From Mycobacterium sp. WUMAC-067 (GTDB lineage: Bacteria > Actinomycetota > Actinomycetes > Mycobacteriales > Mycobacteriaceae), in assembly GCF_020217485.1 (NCBI RefSeq), contig NZ_JAEKMI010000017.1:1-64000 (forward strand): DNA of 64,000 nt, written 5' to 3'. Position numbers and translations under genes: made by a program. Under the pieces are notes generated by a model, which was given only the letters and a program-made list of their open reading frames with translations, had not been told where the DNA came from and did not search any database. The first letter of the stretch is position 1, and each line of letters opens with the position of its first letter. This document shows, piece after piece, positions 26,310 through 35,389 of the stretch.

Positions 26310-26717
26310 GCCAGCCTCCCCGTCCGCATGGAGTGCACCGACGGCACTCGAATCACGCTACGAACTCTGATCTATCACTGTCACGTTTACGAAACGGTGC
26401 GGTAAAGGTTCGCACAATAAGCGTTTCGTGAGGTCGGTGCGTTCGCGATGTGGCTTATTGAGCAGGCGGTTCGGGCAGGCGGATCGGTGGCTGTCGCGGC
26501 CCCGCCGACAGTGCGCCGGGCTGCCGCATGCCAAGCGGTGCAAAGGTTCTCGATGGGCGACTGGGTCAAGTATCGGCGGGCGCACCGTCGGCCTTCTCGC
26601 CATTCCGCGGAGGCCACGTCCCGTGGAGTGGTGTAAGTAGCGCCGGCGATTCGCTTGAGCCTCTGCGGTTTCCACCGCCTGCTGTCATCGGGCCCCAGCC
26701 GCCACCGTGAGCTGCGC
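26310..26717. other. 408-bp stretch without a convincing gene
   Basis: This interval lies upstream of the DUF732 gene. It has only short overlapping frames with no recognisable protein and no ribosome site. It contains one copy of a degenerate repeat of about 55 bp (26621-26675). It may be the eroded flank of an old insertion; no transposase remnant could be identified. Confidence 0.45.
26621..26675 (+). repeat. Degenerate element-end repeat, copy 1
   Basis: A 55-bp sequence beginning CCGTGGAGTGGTG and ending TTTCCAC is repeated in the same orientation at 27187-27242, with about 11 mismatches and one indel. The GTGGTGTAA core recurs inverted near 27419. These resemble terminal sequences of a mobile element, possibly IS256-like; that identification is only an inference. 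Confidence 0.55.
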
Positions 26718-27158
26718 CTAAAGTCTCTTCTCCGAAGTAGTGTGACTCCCGTCGTGGGGCTTGTCGTAGCGCCGTCGGCGGTGCCATCGCTCGGTGTTTG
26801 CTGAAGGCCGCCGATAATCCGGCTGATCCACTCGGTGTAAACCCTCGTGATAGGTATTTTCTGGCCGGCTGAAGTAGGTCCACAACAAGATCGCGCGCGG
26901 CGACTTAACCTCGCGACCGCTGTAGAGCACGCTGACTTCCGAGCTGTGCAGCGGAGCGTCCCATGCTGGCTTCCAGTCCGGATCGGTGATGCGCGACTCG
27001 ATCCAGTCGATGAGTTCCGGTATTTCTACGTCGGTGACTATGCAGGCGGCCGAGGCGAGACTCGTGTCGTCGTCGAGCCCATACCAGTCGAGAACGAAGT
27101 ACGTCGGACGGTCGTATTCGCCGCCGACGAGGCGCTCGTCTACCTCCTCGATTCTCAT
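26718..27158 (-). CDS. Hypothetical protein between repeat copies
   Basis: A frame of 146 codons from ATG 27158 (MRIEEVDERLVGGEYDRPTY). The open frame reaches back to 27242, but those codons lie in the repeat copy, so the internal ATG is preferred. The protein is acidic in its N-terminal 100 residues (YFVLDWYGLDDDTSLA, VEIPELIDWIESRI) and very basic at the C-terminus (RWHRRRRYDKPHDGSH). No family is recognised. Its base composition looks less G+C-rich than that of its neighbours, and it sits between two direct-repeat copies, which suggests horizontal origin. No clear ribosome site was found. Confidence 0.45.
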   Translation of the reverse strand: MRIEEVDERLVGGEYDRPTYFVLDWYGLDDDTSLASAACIVTDVEIPELIDWIESRITDPDWKPAWDAPLHSSEVSVLYSGREVKSPRAILLWTYFSRPENTYHEGLHRVDQPDYRRPSANTERWHRRRRYDKPHDGSHTTSEKRL

Positions 27159-27186
27159 ATTGACAGTCCTAACCCGGGTCGCGCCC

Positions 27187-27242
27187 CCGTGGAGTGGTGC
27201 AATTCGAGCGGGCGTTTCGCCTGAGGCTCTGCGAGTTTCCAC
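27187..27242 (+). repeat. Degenerate element-end repeat, copy 2
   Basis: A 56-bp direct copy of the sequence at 26621-26675. The blocks GTGGAGTGGTG, TTCGC, TGAG, CTCTGCG and TTTCCAC are shared. With copy 1 it brackets the hypothetical ORF. Confidence 0.55.
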
Positions 27243-27418
27243 TATGCCGTGATCGCGGCGGGGACGGCAACGGACTCGTCGTTGGAGTCTTGGGCGGGTT
27301 TGAGAAGCGCCAGTGTGGTTTCGGAAACGCGATGTTCCTCTCGGGAGTGATACTTGGTCGATTCACCACAGAGACTCACGCGATGGCCCCTCCACATTCG
27401 GGACCGACACGCCGCTGC

Positions 27419-27440
27419 GATTTACACCACCTTGCTGGAC
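27419..27440 (-). repeat. Inverted fragment of the element-end repeat
   Basis: GATTTACACCACCTTGCTGG contains the reverse complement of the GTGGTGTAA core of copies 1 and 2. The bases further out (a CGC...GGCG pattern) are also partly conserved. It could be the opposite terminus of a mobile element. Confidence 0.4.
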
Positions 27441-27560
27441 GCAACCCCCGCGGACGCGTTTTCGAATACGGAAAACGCATACCGAAATCCCTTGTGTCAC
27501 TGCGGTTTCTGTGGTCACATTGCGCCGTTTTTTGTCGGTGTGTGTCGATAGTTTGGCGGT

Positions 27561-28925
27561 GTGAGTTCCACTGGTCTGCCCGATGTCGACGCGGTGTTCG
27601 ACGCGCTCGATGCCGACCTGGACCGCGCCTGCGCGTTGGTGCTCGACGCGTTGAACGTCCAGCAGCAGCTGGCGGTGTTGGAGCGCTGTGAGAGGCTGCG
27701 CCGGCGCATCCCGGTCATCGAGCATCCACTGCTCAATTCCCTTGCCCGCCAAGCCCCAGCCCAGGAACTCGGCGGCGGGCTACCCCACGCTTTGACCGAA
27801 CACACCCTGATCAGCCGTCACGAAGCATCTCGGCGCATCAAGGAAGCCCGCGACCTGGGACCCCGCCACGGACTGACCGGTGAACCCCTGCCGCCGGCCC
27901 TGCCCGCCACCGCCGCGGCCCAGCGCGTCGGAGACCTGGGCGCCGGTCAGGTGGCCGTGATCCGCAAGTTCTGCCGCCAGCTGCCCGGCTGGGTCGACGC
28001 CGCGGCCCGCGAGTTTGCCGAAGCCCAACTGGCCGGGTTCGGAACCCAGTTCGGCCCCGAACACCTCACCGAGCTGGCCCGCGGAATGTCCAATGTCCTC
28101 AATCCTGATGGCATCTTCACCGATGAGGACCGGGCCCGTAGCCGTGGCGTGACCCTGGGCCCCCAGCAAGCCGACGGCATGTCGCAGCTGCGTGGCCTGA
28201 TCACCCCCGAGCTGCGCGCCACCGTCGAAGCCGTGGAAGCCAAACTCGGCGCCCCGGGGATGTGCAACCCTCTCGACGACACCCCGTGTGTCGACGGGAC
28301 CCCCAGCCAAGCCGCCATCGACCGGGATACGCGCTCGAAGGCTCAACGCGGTCACGACGCCCTGCTGGCCGCACTGCGCGCGCTGCTGGCCTCCGGGGAG
28401 TTGGGTCAGCACAACGGGTTACCGGCCTCCATCATCGTCACCACCACCCTGCAAGAGTTGGAGGCCGCCGCCGGACGCGGCCTCACCGGTGGCGGCACCA
28501 TCCTGCCCATGAGTGAGGTGATCCGCCTGGGCCGCCACGCGCATCACTACTTGGCGATCTTCGACAAGGGCAAGGCCCTGGCGTTGTATCACACCAAGCG
28601 GCTGGCTTCCCCGGGGCAGCGGATTGTGTTGTACGCCAAGGACCGCGGCTGCACCGCCCCAGGCTGCGGGGTTAAGGGCTACTACTGCGAAGTCCACCAC
28701 ACCACCGACTACAGCAAGTGTCACAGCACCGACATCAACGACCTCACCTTCGCCTGCGGCCCGCATCACCGCCTGCTCCAACCCCGCGGCTGGACCACCC
28801 GCAAGAACGCCAAAGGCGAGACCGAATGGAAACCACCCCCGCACCTCGAGCGCAATCGACCACGCACCAACACCTTTCACCATCCGGAGAAACTACTGCG
28901 TGACGAGGACGATGACGGGTGGTAA
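27561..28925 (+). CDS. 13E12 repeat-family DUF222/HNH endonuclease-domain protein
   Basis: A 454-residue protein with an N-terminal DUF222 domain (about residues 40-330). A C-terminal HNH nuclease domain (about 362-405) has the zinc-type cysteines and histidines in [18 protein letters not shown] and CGPHHRLL. This is the REP13E12 family of mycobacteria, present in several copies per genome and associated with integration of phages and phage-like elements. The function is not established. The GTG start lies 6 nt after TAGTTT, with no ribosome site, fitting a leaderless mRNA. The gene looks intact, without frameshift or internal stop, and abuts a patch of element-end repeats. Confidence 0.88.
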   Translation: MSSTGLPDVDAVFDALDADLDRACALVLDALNVQQQLAVLERCERLRRRIPVIEHPLLNSLARQAPAQELGGGLPHALTEHTLISRHEASRRIKEARDLGPRHGLTGEPLPPALPATAAAQRVGDLGAGQVAVIRKFCRQLPGWVDAAAREFAEAQLAGFGTQFGPEHLTELARGMSNVLNPDGIFTDEDRARSRGVTLGPQQADGMSQLRGLITPELRATVEAVEAKLGAPGMCNPLDDTPCVDGTPSQAAIDRDTRSKAQRGHDALLAALRALLASGELGQHNGLPASIIVTTTLQELEAAAGRGLTGGGTILPMSEVIRLGRHAHHYLAIFDKGKALALYHTKRLASPGQRIVLYAKDRGCTAPGCGVKGYYCEVHHTTDYSKCHSTDINDLTFACGPHHRLLQPRGWTTRKNAKGETEWKPPPHLERNRPRTNTFHHPEKLLRDEDDDGW

Positions 28926-28953
28926 CCGGGCTGGGGTACTTCAACGACGGTGA

Positions 28954-29388
28954 TCAGGCTTCCGAGAAGTCGGGCACTGTGATCGCGCCGTCCTCGGCTA
29001 GCGCGAACCCAGGGTTGTGGGCGATTTCCCACGCGTGACCATCGGGATCGCGGAACGCGCCCGCGTACCCGCCGTAGAACGTCTCGGCAGCGGCGCGCGT
29101 GATGGTGGCTCCGGCATCTGTTGCCGCGGCCAGGATCTCGTCCACCTCGGCGCGCGACCGCACGTTGTGAGCCATGGCGATGCCGCCGAAGCCGTCATCG
29201 CCTTGGTCGGCGATGCCGAGATCGGCCGAAAGCTTCTCTCGCGCCCACAGACTCACGGCGAGGCCGCCGGCCTGAAAGAAGACCGTTTCCTGCACCACTT
29301 GACCGTGCCAGCCGAGGCGCGCATAGAAGCGGCGGGCGCGACGCAGGTCGGCGACGCCCAGGGTGATGAGACTCAGTCGCTGCTCCAT
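28954..29388 (-). CDS. VOC-family (glyoxalase/dioxygenase superfamily) protein
   Basis: A 144-residue single-module vicinal-oxygen-chelate protein. It begins LSLITLGVADLRRARRFYAR LGW and ends with GYAGAFRDPDGHAWEIAHNP, where the Glu of WEIAHNP is the expected metal ligand. Substrate unknown; the family covers glyoxalases, dioxygenases and antibiotic-binding proteins. ATG 29388 is used; the frame also extends upstream without family-like sequence. It is 28 nt tail-to-tail from the DUF222/HNH gene. Confidence 0.8.
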   Translation of the reverse strand: MEQRLSLITLGVADLRRARRFYARLGWHGQVVQETVFFQAGGLAVSLWAREKLSADLGIADQGDDGFGGIAMAHNVRSRAEVDEILAAATDAGATITRAAAETFYGGYAGAFRDPDGHAWEIAHNPGFALAEDGAITVPDFSEA

Positions 29389-29411
29389 GCGACGAGACAC
29401 TACGCAAGCGC

Positions 29412-30146
29412 TCAGCCGGCCAGCGTCGCCCGGGTGCACATGGTGACATAGGGCAGCGCCAGGCCGGTCGCATTCGCCAGCGCCGGATGCGTGGCCAGCA
29501 ACTCGCGCACCTCGTCGAGCGTCCTGGAGCGAACCTCGGTCGGCGACGTGATGCAGTAACTGCGCGACGCGACGAGGTCGATCAACGCTTGCGGCGTAAG
29601 GTAACTCGTCCACTCAACCTGATGCTGCGCGAGGTCGGTGAACGGCTCGGGCAACTGCACCTGCGTGCGGCCGCCGTCGCCGTCACTGCCGATGATCCGG
29701 CCCAGCTCGCGCACCCAGCCCAGCCGTTCGTCGCGGGTGTTCCACACCAGGCCCAGCCGCCCGCCCGGCCGCAGCACGCGGGCCACCTCGGGTATCGCGC
29801 GCTCGGGGTCCACCCAATGCCAGGCCTGGGCCACCAGCACCACGTCAACGCTGTTGTCTTCCAACGGAATCTCTTCCGCCGTGCCCAGCAGGGCGCGGGT
29901 CTCGGGCAGCGAGGTCCGCAACACTTCCAGCATGTCCGGGATCGGGTCGACGGCCACCACGTCCAGGCCGCGCTCCACCAGCCGGGTCGTCAGCTTGCCG
30001 GTGCCCGCACCCAGATCGAGCACCTGGCGCGCGCCGACCGGCAACAGCCAGTCGATCGCCTCCGGGGGATAGGAGGGGCGGCCACGCTCATAGGCCGCGG
30101 CTGCCGAGCCGAATGACAAAGAGCGGTCCTGCCGCGAGCGGGTCAC
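29412..30146 (-). CDS. SAM-dependent methyltransferase (Rv3342 type), coupled to metA
   Basis: A 244-residue class I methyltransferase matching Rv3342. SAM motif I is [19 protein letters not shown] (about residues 42-60), followed by [24 protein letters not shown] and [19 protein letters not shown]. The frame is open well upstream, but GTG 30146 overlaps the metA stop codon (GTGA). It gives [20 protein letters not shown], which aligns with Rv3342 (243 residues). It is therefore the third gene of metC-metA-methyltransferase and probably shares their SAM-IV riboswitch. The acceptor is unknown; the WHW motif recalls trans-aconitate/phenol-type methyltransferases of the same superfamily. Confidence 0.88.
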   Translation of the reverse strand: MTRSRQDRSLSFGSAAAAYERGRPSYPPEAIDWLLPVGARQVLDLGAGTGKLTTRLVERGLDVVAVDPIPDMLEVLRTSLPETRALLGTAEEIPLEDNSVDVVLVAQAWHWVDPERAIPEVARVLRPGGRLGLVWNTRDERLGWVRELGRIIGSDGDGGRTQVQLPEPFTDLAQHQVEWTSYLTPQALIDLVASRSYCITSPTEVRSRTLDEVRELLATHPALANATGLALPYVTMCTRATLAG

Positions 30147-31291
30147 CGTTGCGACGTGCCTTCCCTGCTGTCCGCGTCGGCCAACACCAGTGTCTTGCGG
30201 ATCAATTCGCCGACCGCATCGACTTCCACCAGGAAGCCGTCGTGCCCGCAATCGGAGTCGACCACCTGCAGGCCGGTGCAGCCCGGCAGGTGCTCGGCCA
30301 GCTCCTCCTGCAGGCGCAGCGGGTACAGCCGGTCGGACGCGATGCCGCCCACCACCACCGGGACCGGGCACCCACCCAGCGCCTGGGCCACCCCGCCGCG
30401 CCCCCGGCCGACGTCGTGACTGTTCAGCGCCTCGGTCAACACCACGTAGCTGCCCGCGTCGAAACGCTCCAGCAGCTTGTCGCCCTGGTACTCCAGGTAG
30501 CTCTGCACCGCGTAGCGGCCGCCGTCGGCCGGATCCTCGTCGCCCTGCCCGTCATTGGCGAACCGGGTGTCGAGGTCCACCTCACCGCGGTAAGTCAGAT
30601 GCGCGAAGCGCCGCGCGATCGCCAGCCCGGTGTCGGGCGCCAGCCCGGTGTCGTGATAGTCGCCGCCCTGCCAGTTGGGGTCGGCCTTGATGGCAGCGAT
30701 CTGCGTGGACTGGGTGCCGATCTGGTCGGCGGTGGCGCGCGCGCCCACGGCCAGCAGCAGCCCGGCCCGGACCCGGTTCGGGTGGCCGACCATCCACTCC
30801 AAAGCCCTTGCGCCGCCCATGGATCCACCGACCACCGCGGCGACCTCGTCGATCCCCAGCGCGGCCAGCGCGGCGATGTCGGCCTGCACCTGGTCGCGGA
30901 TCGAAATCCGCGGGAACCTTGAGCCCCAGGGCTTTCCGTCCCGCCGCCGCGAGCTGGGCCCGGTGGAGCCGCGGCAACCGCCGAGCACGTTGGTGGCCAC
31001 CGCGCACCAGCGGTCGGTGTCGATCGGCGCGCCCGGGCCGACCATGCCGTCCCACCAGCCGCCGGTGGGATGTCCGGGCCCGGCCGGCCCGGTGATGTGC
31101 GAGTCACCGGTCAGGGCGTGCAGCACCACCACCACGTTGTCGCGTGTCGGCGACAACTCGCCCCAGCGCTGGATGGCGATATGCACGTCGTCGATGACCG
31201 CGCCGCTCTCGGTGGTCAGCGCGCCGATATGGACGAAGCCGATTTCGCCTTCGTCGGGCAGCGTTTGGGTGGGCACGTCGGAGATCGTCAT
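30143..31291 (-). CDS. metA: Homoserine O-acetyltransferase
   Basis: A 382-residue alpha/beta-hydrolase-fold enzyme. It transfers acetyl from acetyl-CoA to homoserine, the first step of methionine synthesis (the enzyme is called MetA in mycobacteria and MetX elsewhere). [20 protein letters not shown] (58-77), the nucleophile loop [14 protein letters not shown] (Ser157), GYQ-like [12 protein letters not shown] and the late catalytic HDGFLVE are all present. ATG 31291 is used rather than the upstream in-frame start because AAAGGAA lies about 9 nt before it and the N-terminus [12 protein letters not shown] is that of Rv3341. It lies 13 nt downstream of metC. Confidence 0.94.
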   Translation of the reverse strand: MTISDVPTQTLPDEGEIGFVHIGALTTESGAVIDDVHIAIQRWGELSPTRDNVVVVLHALTGDSHITGPAGPGHPTGGWWDGMVGPGAPIDTDRWCAVATNVLGGCRGSTGPSSRRRDGKPWGSRFPRISIRDQVQADIAALAALGIDEVAAVVGGSMGGARALEWMVGHPNRVRAGLLLAVGARATADQIGTQSTQIAAIKADPNWQGGDYHDTGLAPDTGLAIARRFAHLTYRGEVDLDTRFANDGQGDEDPADGGRYAVQSYLEYQGDKLLERFDAGSYVVLTEALNSHDVGRGRGGVAQALGGCPVPVVVGGIASDRLYPLRLQEELAEHLPGCTGLQVVDSDCGHDGFLVEVDAVGELIRKTLVLADADSREGTSQR

Positions 31292-31304
31292 GGGCAGGAT
31301 TCCT

Positions 31305-32681
31305 TTAGAACGCCGCCACGGCCTTCGGATCGGTGCCGGACGCCCCCGCGGCCGCACCGAATCTGGCTGCCGCGGCGAAGCCGAGCTCCAGGTCGGCGAG
31401 GATGTCGTCGATCCCCTCGATGCCGACGGCCAGCCGCACCAGCCCCGGGCTGACCCCGGTGCTCAGCTGCTCCTGCGGGGACAGCTGGGCGTGCGTCGTG
31501 GACGCCGGATGAATCACCAGCGAACGCACGTCGCCGATGTTGGCGACGTGGCTGTGCAACTTCAGCGCGTTCACGAAGGCCTTGCCCGCATCGACACCGC
31601 CGGCCAGTTCGAACGACAGCACCGCCCCGGTTCCCTTGGGCGCCAGCTTCTTTGCCCGTTCATGCCAGGGCGAGCCGGGCAGTCCCGCGTAGTTCACCGA
31701 CAGCACGCCTTCGTGGCCCGCCAAGAACTCGGCCACGCGTTGCGCGTTGGCGACGTGACGTTCCATGCGCAGGCTCAGCGTCTCGATGCCCTGGGCGACC
31801 AGGAACGCGTTGAACGGTGCGGCGGCCGAACCGAGGTCGCGCAGCAGCTGCACGCGCGCCTTGAGCGCGTAGGCCGGCGGGCCGAGCTCGGCGAACACCA
31901 CGCCGTGGTAGCTCGGGTCGGGTGTGGTGAATCCCGGGAACCGGCCCTGCGTCCAGTCGAAGGTGCCGCCGTCGACGACGACCCCGGCGATCGCCGAGCC
32001 GTGGCCGCCGAGGTACTTGGTGGCCGAGTGCACGACGATGTCCGCGCCGTGCCGGAACGGCTGGATCAGGTAGGGCGTGGCGACCGTGTTGTCGACGATC
32101 AGCGGGACGCCGTTGTCGTGGGCGACCCCGGCGACGCCGGGGATGTCCAGGATGTCGATCTGCGGGTTGGAAATGGTCTCGGCGAAGAAGGCTTTGGTGT
32201 TCGGCCGCGCCGCGGCCCGCCACGAATCCAGATCGTCGGGGTCTTCCACGAAGCTGACCTCGATTCCGAGCTTGGCCAGCGAGTAGTGGAACAGGTTGTA
32301 GGTGCCGCCGTAGAGCCTGGGGCTCGAGACGATGTGATCTCCGGCACACGCCAGGTTCAAGATCGCGAACGTCGCCGCCGCCTGGCCGGAGCTCAGGAAC
32401 AGCGCCGCCACACCGCCCTCGAGCGCGGCGATGCGCTGCTCGACGACGTCGGTGGTCGGGTTGCCGATCCGGGTGTAGATGTTGCCCGGAACCTCCAACC
32501 CGAACAGGGCGGCGGCGTGCGCGGTGTCGTCGAAGACGTAGGAGGTGGTCTGGTAGATCGGCAGGGCGCGGGCGTTGGTGGCCGGGTCGGGCTGCTGGCC
32601 GGCGTGCACCTGCTTGGTCTCGAACGACCAATGCGCGGTCGGATCCGTGTTGTCGCTGGTAGTACCGTTCTCGGAACTCAC
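31305..32681 (-). CDS. metC: O-acetylhomoserine sulfhydrylase
   Basis: A 458-residue PLP enzyme of the Cys/Met-metabolism family matching Rv3340. It forms homocysteine from O-acetylhomoserine and sulfide. The PLP-binding lysine is in [13 protein letters not shown] (Lys222), with [18 protein letters not shown] and [11 protein letters not shown] upstream as expected. GTG 32681 is preceded by CAGGAGAAAG. The roughly 160-nt leader contains a SAM-IV riboswitch, so the gene should be turned off when SAM is plentiful. metA follows immediately: MetA makes the substrate of this enzyme. Confidence 0.93.
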   Translation of the reverse strand: MSSENGTTSDNTDPTAHWSFETKQVHAGQQPDPATNARALPIYQTTSYVFDDTAHAAALFGLEVPGNIYTRIGNPTTDVVEQRIAALEGGVAALFLSSGQAAATFAILNLACAGDHIVSSPRLYGGTYNLFHYSLAKLGIEVSFVEDPDDLDSWRAAARPNTKAFFAETISNPQIDILDIPGVAGVAHDNGVPLIVDNTVATPYLIQPFRHGADIVVHSATKYLGGHGSAIAGVVVDGGTFDWTQGRFPGFTTPDPSYHGVVFAELGPPAYALKARVQLLRDLGSAAAPFNAFLVAQGIETLSLRMERHVANAQRVAEFLAGHEGVLSVNYAGLPGSPWHERAKKLAPKGTGAVLSFELAGGVDAGKAFVNALKLHSHVANIGDVRSLVIHPASTTHAQLSPQEQLSTGVSPGLVRLAVGIEGIDDILADLELGFAAAARFGAAAGASGTDPKAVAAF

Positions 32682-32841
32682 GTGGGTTGGCTTTCTCCTG
32701 GGATATGGGCTCGGGTCTCAGCGGTCTCTCGGTGGCCGGCCGACTAGCAGCGGCGGACGATTGCGCACATCGGCCGATCCGTAAGGGTGAGCGGAGCCGA
32801 AGGAGCTGGACAGAAGCACATCACGTGTCCCCTCTAGTCAG

Positions 32842-32974
32842 GGGTCCGTTATGGCGGACCCGCGCTTGCCGTGCAGCCTGTGGCTACATAGACCTGGTCA
32901 TCACCCGGGGCACCCCACCGCGGTTGGAGGGTTGCCGGCCAGCAAGCCGGGGCTTGATGCTGGCGCTCATGACC
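32842..32974 (-). ncRNA. SAM-IV riboswitch upstream of metC
   Basis: Read on the minus strand, the leader starts GGTCATGAGCGCCAGC and continues CAAGCCCCGGCTTGCTGGCC, GGCAACCCTCC, GCGGTGGGGTGCCCCGGGTG and ATGACC. This is the SAM-I/IV core, with the outer GGTCAT/ATGACC stem and the GGCAACC...GGGGTGCC signature. A separate 3' hairpin (GCGGGTCCGCC pairing with GGACCC) marks class IV. A small CCCCT/AGGGG hairpin (32829-32844) follows and may be part of the expression platform. -10-like TACGAT lies at 32992-32987. SAM-IV riboswitches are known before metC in M. tuberculosis. Confidence 0.9.
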
Positions 32975-33133
32975 AATACGAAGATTATCGTACTGTGCCG
33001 ACCCGCCGCCAACCGTGGCGGTGCACATGCAGGTCGACACCTGTCCAAACACCCTTGATAACGTGGCAGTTAGATTGCTGAGCCCCCCACAGAATTGTCC
33101 GATATCGAAGATCTTGCCGCCGGGAGAGAGACC

Positions 33134-35371
33134 GTGAGCGCCGAACAGCCGACCGTCATCTACACGCTGACCGACGAGGCGCCGCTGCTGGCGACCTACG
33201 CGTTCCTGCCGATCGTGCGTGCCTTCGCCGAACCCGCGGGGATCAAGATCAAGACCAGCGACATCTCGGTGGCGGCCCGGATCCTCGCCGAGTTCCCCGA
33301 ACACCTGACCGAAGAGCAGCGGGTCCCGGACAACCTCGCGGAGCTGGGCCGGCTGACGAAGCTGGCCGACACCAACATCATCAAGCTGCCGAACATCAGC
33401 GCCTCGGTGCCCCAGCTGATCGCCGCCGTCAAGGAGCTGCAAGGCAAGGGATTCAAGATTCCGGACTTTCCGCAGAGCCCGAAGACCGACGAGGACAGGG
33501 AGATTCGCGACCGCTACGCCAAGTGCCTCGGCAGCGCGGTGAACCCGGTACTGCGACAAGGCAACTCGGACCGGCGCGCACCCAAGGCCGTCAAGGAGTA
33601 CGCGCGCAAGCACCCGCACAGCATGGCGGAATGGTCGCCGGCGTCACGCACGCACGTCGCGACCATGAAGGGCGGCGACTTCTACCACGGCGAGAAGTCG
33701 ATGACGCTGGACCGCGCGCGCAACGTGAAGATGGAGCTCGAGACCGAAAGCGGCAAGACGATCGTGCTCAAGCCCATGGTCTCGCTGCGCACGGGCGACG
33801 TCATCGACTCCATGTACATGAGCAAGAAGGCCCTCATCGAGTTCTACGAGGAGCAGATGCAGGACGCCTACGAGACGGGCGTGATGTTCTCGCTGCACGT
33901 CAAGGCGACGATGATGAAGGTCTCGCACCCCATCGTCTTCGGGCACGCCGTGAAGATCTTCTACAAGGAGGCCTTCGCCAAGCACCAGGAGCTCTTCGAC
34001 GAACTCGGCGTCGACGTCAACAACGGATTGGTCGACCTGTACAGCAAGATCGAGGCGCTGCCCGCGTCGCTGCACGACGAGATCATCCGCGACCTGCACG
34101 CGTGCCACGAGCACCGCCCCGAGCTGGCCATGGTCGATTCGGCCAAGGGCATCACCAACTTTCACTCGCCCAGCGACGTGATCGTCGACGCGTCGATGCC
34201 GGCGATGATCCGTGCGGGCGGCAAGATGTGGGGCGCCGACGGGCGGCAGAAGGACACCAAGGCCGTCAACCCGGAGTCCACGTTCTCCCGGATCTACCAA
34301 GAGATCATCAACTTCTGCAAGACGCACGGCGCGTTCGATCCCGCGACCATGGGCACGGTCCCCAACGTCGGGCTGATGGCGCAGCAGGCCGAGGAATACG
34401 GCTCGCACGACAAGACATTCGAGATCCCCGAGAGCGGCGTCGCCAACATCGTCGACCTCGACACCGGGGAAGTCCTGCTGACCCAGAACGTGGAAACCGG
34501 CGACATCTGGCGCATGCCCATCGTCCGCGACGAACCGATCCGCGACTGGGTCAAGCTGGCCGTCAACCGGGCACGCAACTCGGGCATGACCGTGGTCTTC
34601 TGGCTGGACACCGAACGCCCGCACGAGGTCGAGCTCCGCAAGAAGGTCAAGGAATACCTGAAGGAGCACGACACCGAGGGCCTGCAGATCCAGATCATGC
34701 CGCAGGTGTGGGCCATGCGGTACACGCTCGAGCGCGCGATGCGCGGCCAGGACACCATCGCCGCGACCGGAAACATCCTGCGCGACTACCTCACCGACCT
34801 GTTCCCGATCCTGGAACTGGGCACCAGCGCCAAGATGCTGTCCATCGTGCCGTTGATGGCCGGCGGCGGAATGTACGAAACCGGCGCGGGCGGCTCGGCG
34901 CCCAAGCACGTCCACCAACTCGTCGAGGAGAACCACCTGCGCTGGGATTCCCTCGGTGAATTCCTCGCTCTGGGAGCGTGTTTCGAGGACATCGGCATCA
35001 AGACCGACAACGAGCGCGCCAAGCTGCTGGGCAAGACGCTGGATTCCGCGATCGGAAAGCTGTTGGACAACAACAAGAGTCCGTCGCGCAAGACTGGTGA
35101 ACTCGACAACCGGGGCAGCCAGTTCTATCTGGCGCTGTACTGGGCTCAGGAACTCGCCGCGCAAAACGACGACGAGGAGTTGCGCGAGCGCTTCGCCAAG
35201 CTGGCCGAGTCGTTGGGTGAGAACGAGGACACCATCGTGGCCGAGCTCGCCGAGGTGCAGGGTGACACGGTCGACATCGGCGGGTACTACTACCCCGACA
35301 GCGAGAAGACGACGGCGGTGATGCGGCCGAGCAAGACGTTCAACGAGGTGCTCGCCGCCGCACAAGGCTGA
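33134..35371 (+). CDS. icd2: Monomeric NADP-dependent isocitrate dehydrogenase
   Basis: A 745-residue monomeric-type ICDH converting isocitrate to 2-oxoglutarate with NADP, exactly the length of M. tuberculosis Icd2 (Rv0066c). The family opening [20 protein letters not shown] and the [14 protein letters not shown] segment (about 131-144) are intact. So are [24 protein letters not shown] and [19 protein letters not shown]. An upstream in-frame start exists at 33095, but GTG 33134 has GGGAGAGAG just before it and gives the conserved N-terminus. Rv0066c is far from icd1 in M. tuberculosis; here the two lie in tandem 18 nt apart. It diverges from the metC riboswitch leader. Confidence 0.93.
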   Translation: MSAEQPTVIYTLTDEAPLLATYAFLPIVRAFAEPAGIKIKTSDISVAARILAEFPEHLTEEQRVPDNLAELGRLTKLADTNIIKLPNISASVPQLIAAVKELQGKGFKIPDFPQSPKTDEDREIRDRYAKCLGSAVNPVLRQGNSDRRAPKAVKEYARKHPHSMAEWSPASRTHVATMKGGDFYHGEKSMTLDRARNVKMELETESGKTIVLKPMVSLRTGDVIDSMYMSKKALIEFYEEQMQDAYETGVMFSLHVKATMMKVSHPIVFGHAVKIFYKEAFAKHQELFDELGVDVNNGLVDLYSKIEALPASLHDEIIRDLHACHEHRPELAMVDSAKGITNFHSPSDVIVDASMPAMIRAGGKMWGADGRQKDTKAVNPESTFSRIYQEIINFCKTHGAFDPATMGTVPNVGLMAQQAEEYGSHDKTFEIPESGVANIVDLDTGEVLLTQNVETGDIWRMPIVRDEPIRDWVKLAVNRARNSGMTVVFWLDTERPHEVELRKKVKEYLKEHDTEGLQIQIMPQVWAMRYTLERAMRGQDTIAATGNILRDYLTDLFPILELGTSAKMLSIVPLMAGGGMYETGAGGSAPKHVHQLVEENHLRWDSLGEFLALGACFEDIGIKTDNERAKLLGKTLDSAIGKLLDNNKSPSRKTGELDNRGSQFYLALYWAQELAAQNDDEELRERFAKLAESLGENEDTIVAELAEVQGDTVDIGGYYYPDSEKTTAVMRPSKTFNEVLAAAQG

Positions 35372-35389
35372 CGCCGCAGGAAGGCACCG

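Larger units (their letters stand above)
27159..27560. other. 402-bp intergenic stretch with element-end repeats
   Basis: It contains the second direct copy of the 55-bp repeat (27187-27242) and an inverted fragment of it (27419-27440). The promoter region of the DUF222/HNH gene follows. TAGTTT (27549-27554) ends 6 nt before that gene's GTG. Short frames in the interval do not resemble proteins. Confidence 0.45.

Noticed and set aside
26358..26675. Several 60-105 codon frames in the 26.4-26.7 kb interval
   Set aside because: They overlap one another on both strands, have no ribosome sites and no recognisable sequence, and part of the interval is repeat DNA.
27194..27691. A 165-codon plus-strand frame across the intergenic region into the DUF222 gene
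   Set aside because: It runs out of frame into a well-supported gene and begins in a repeat copy; no protein similarity is visible.
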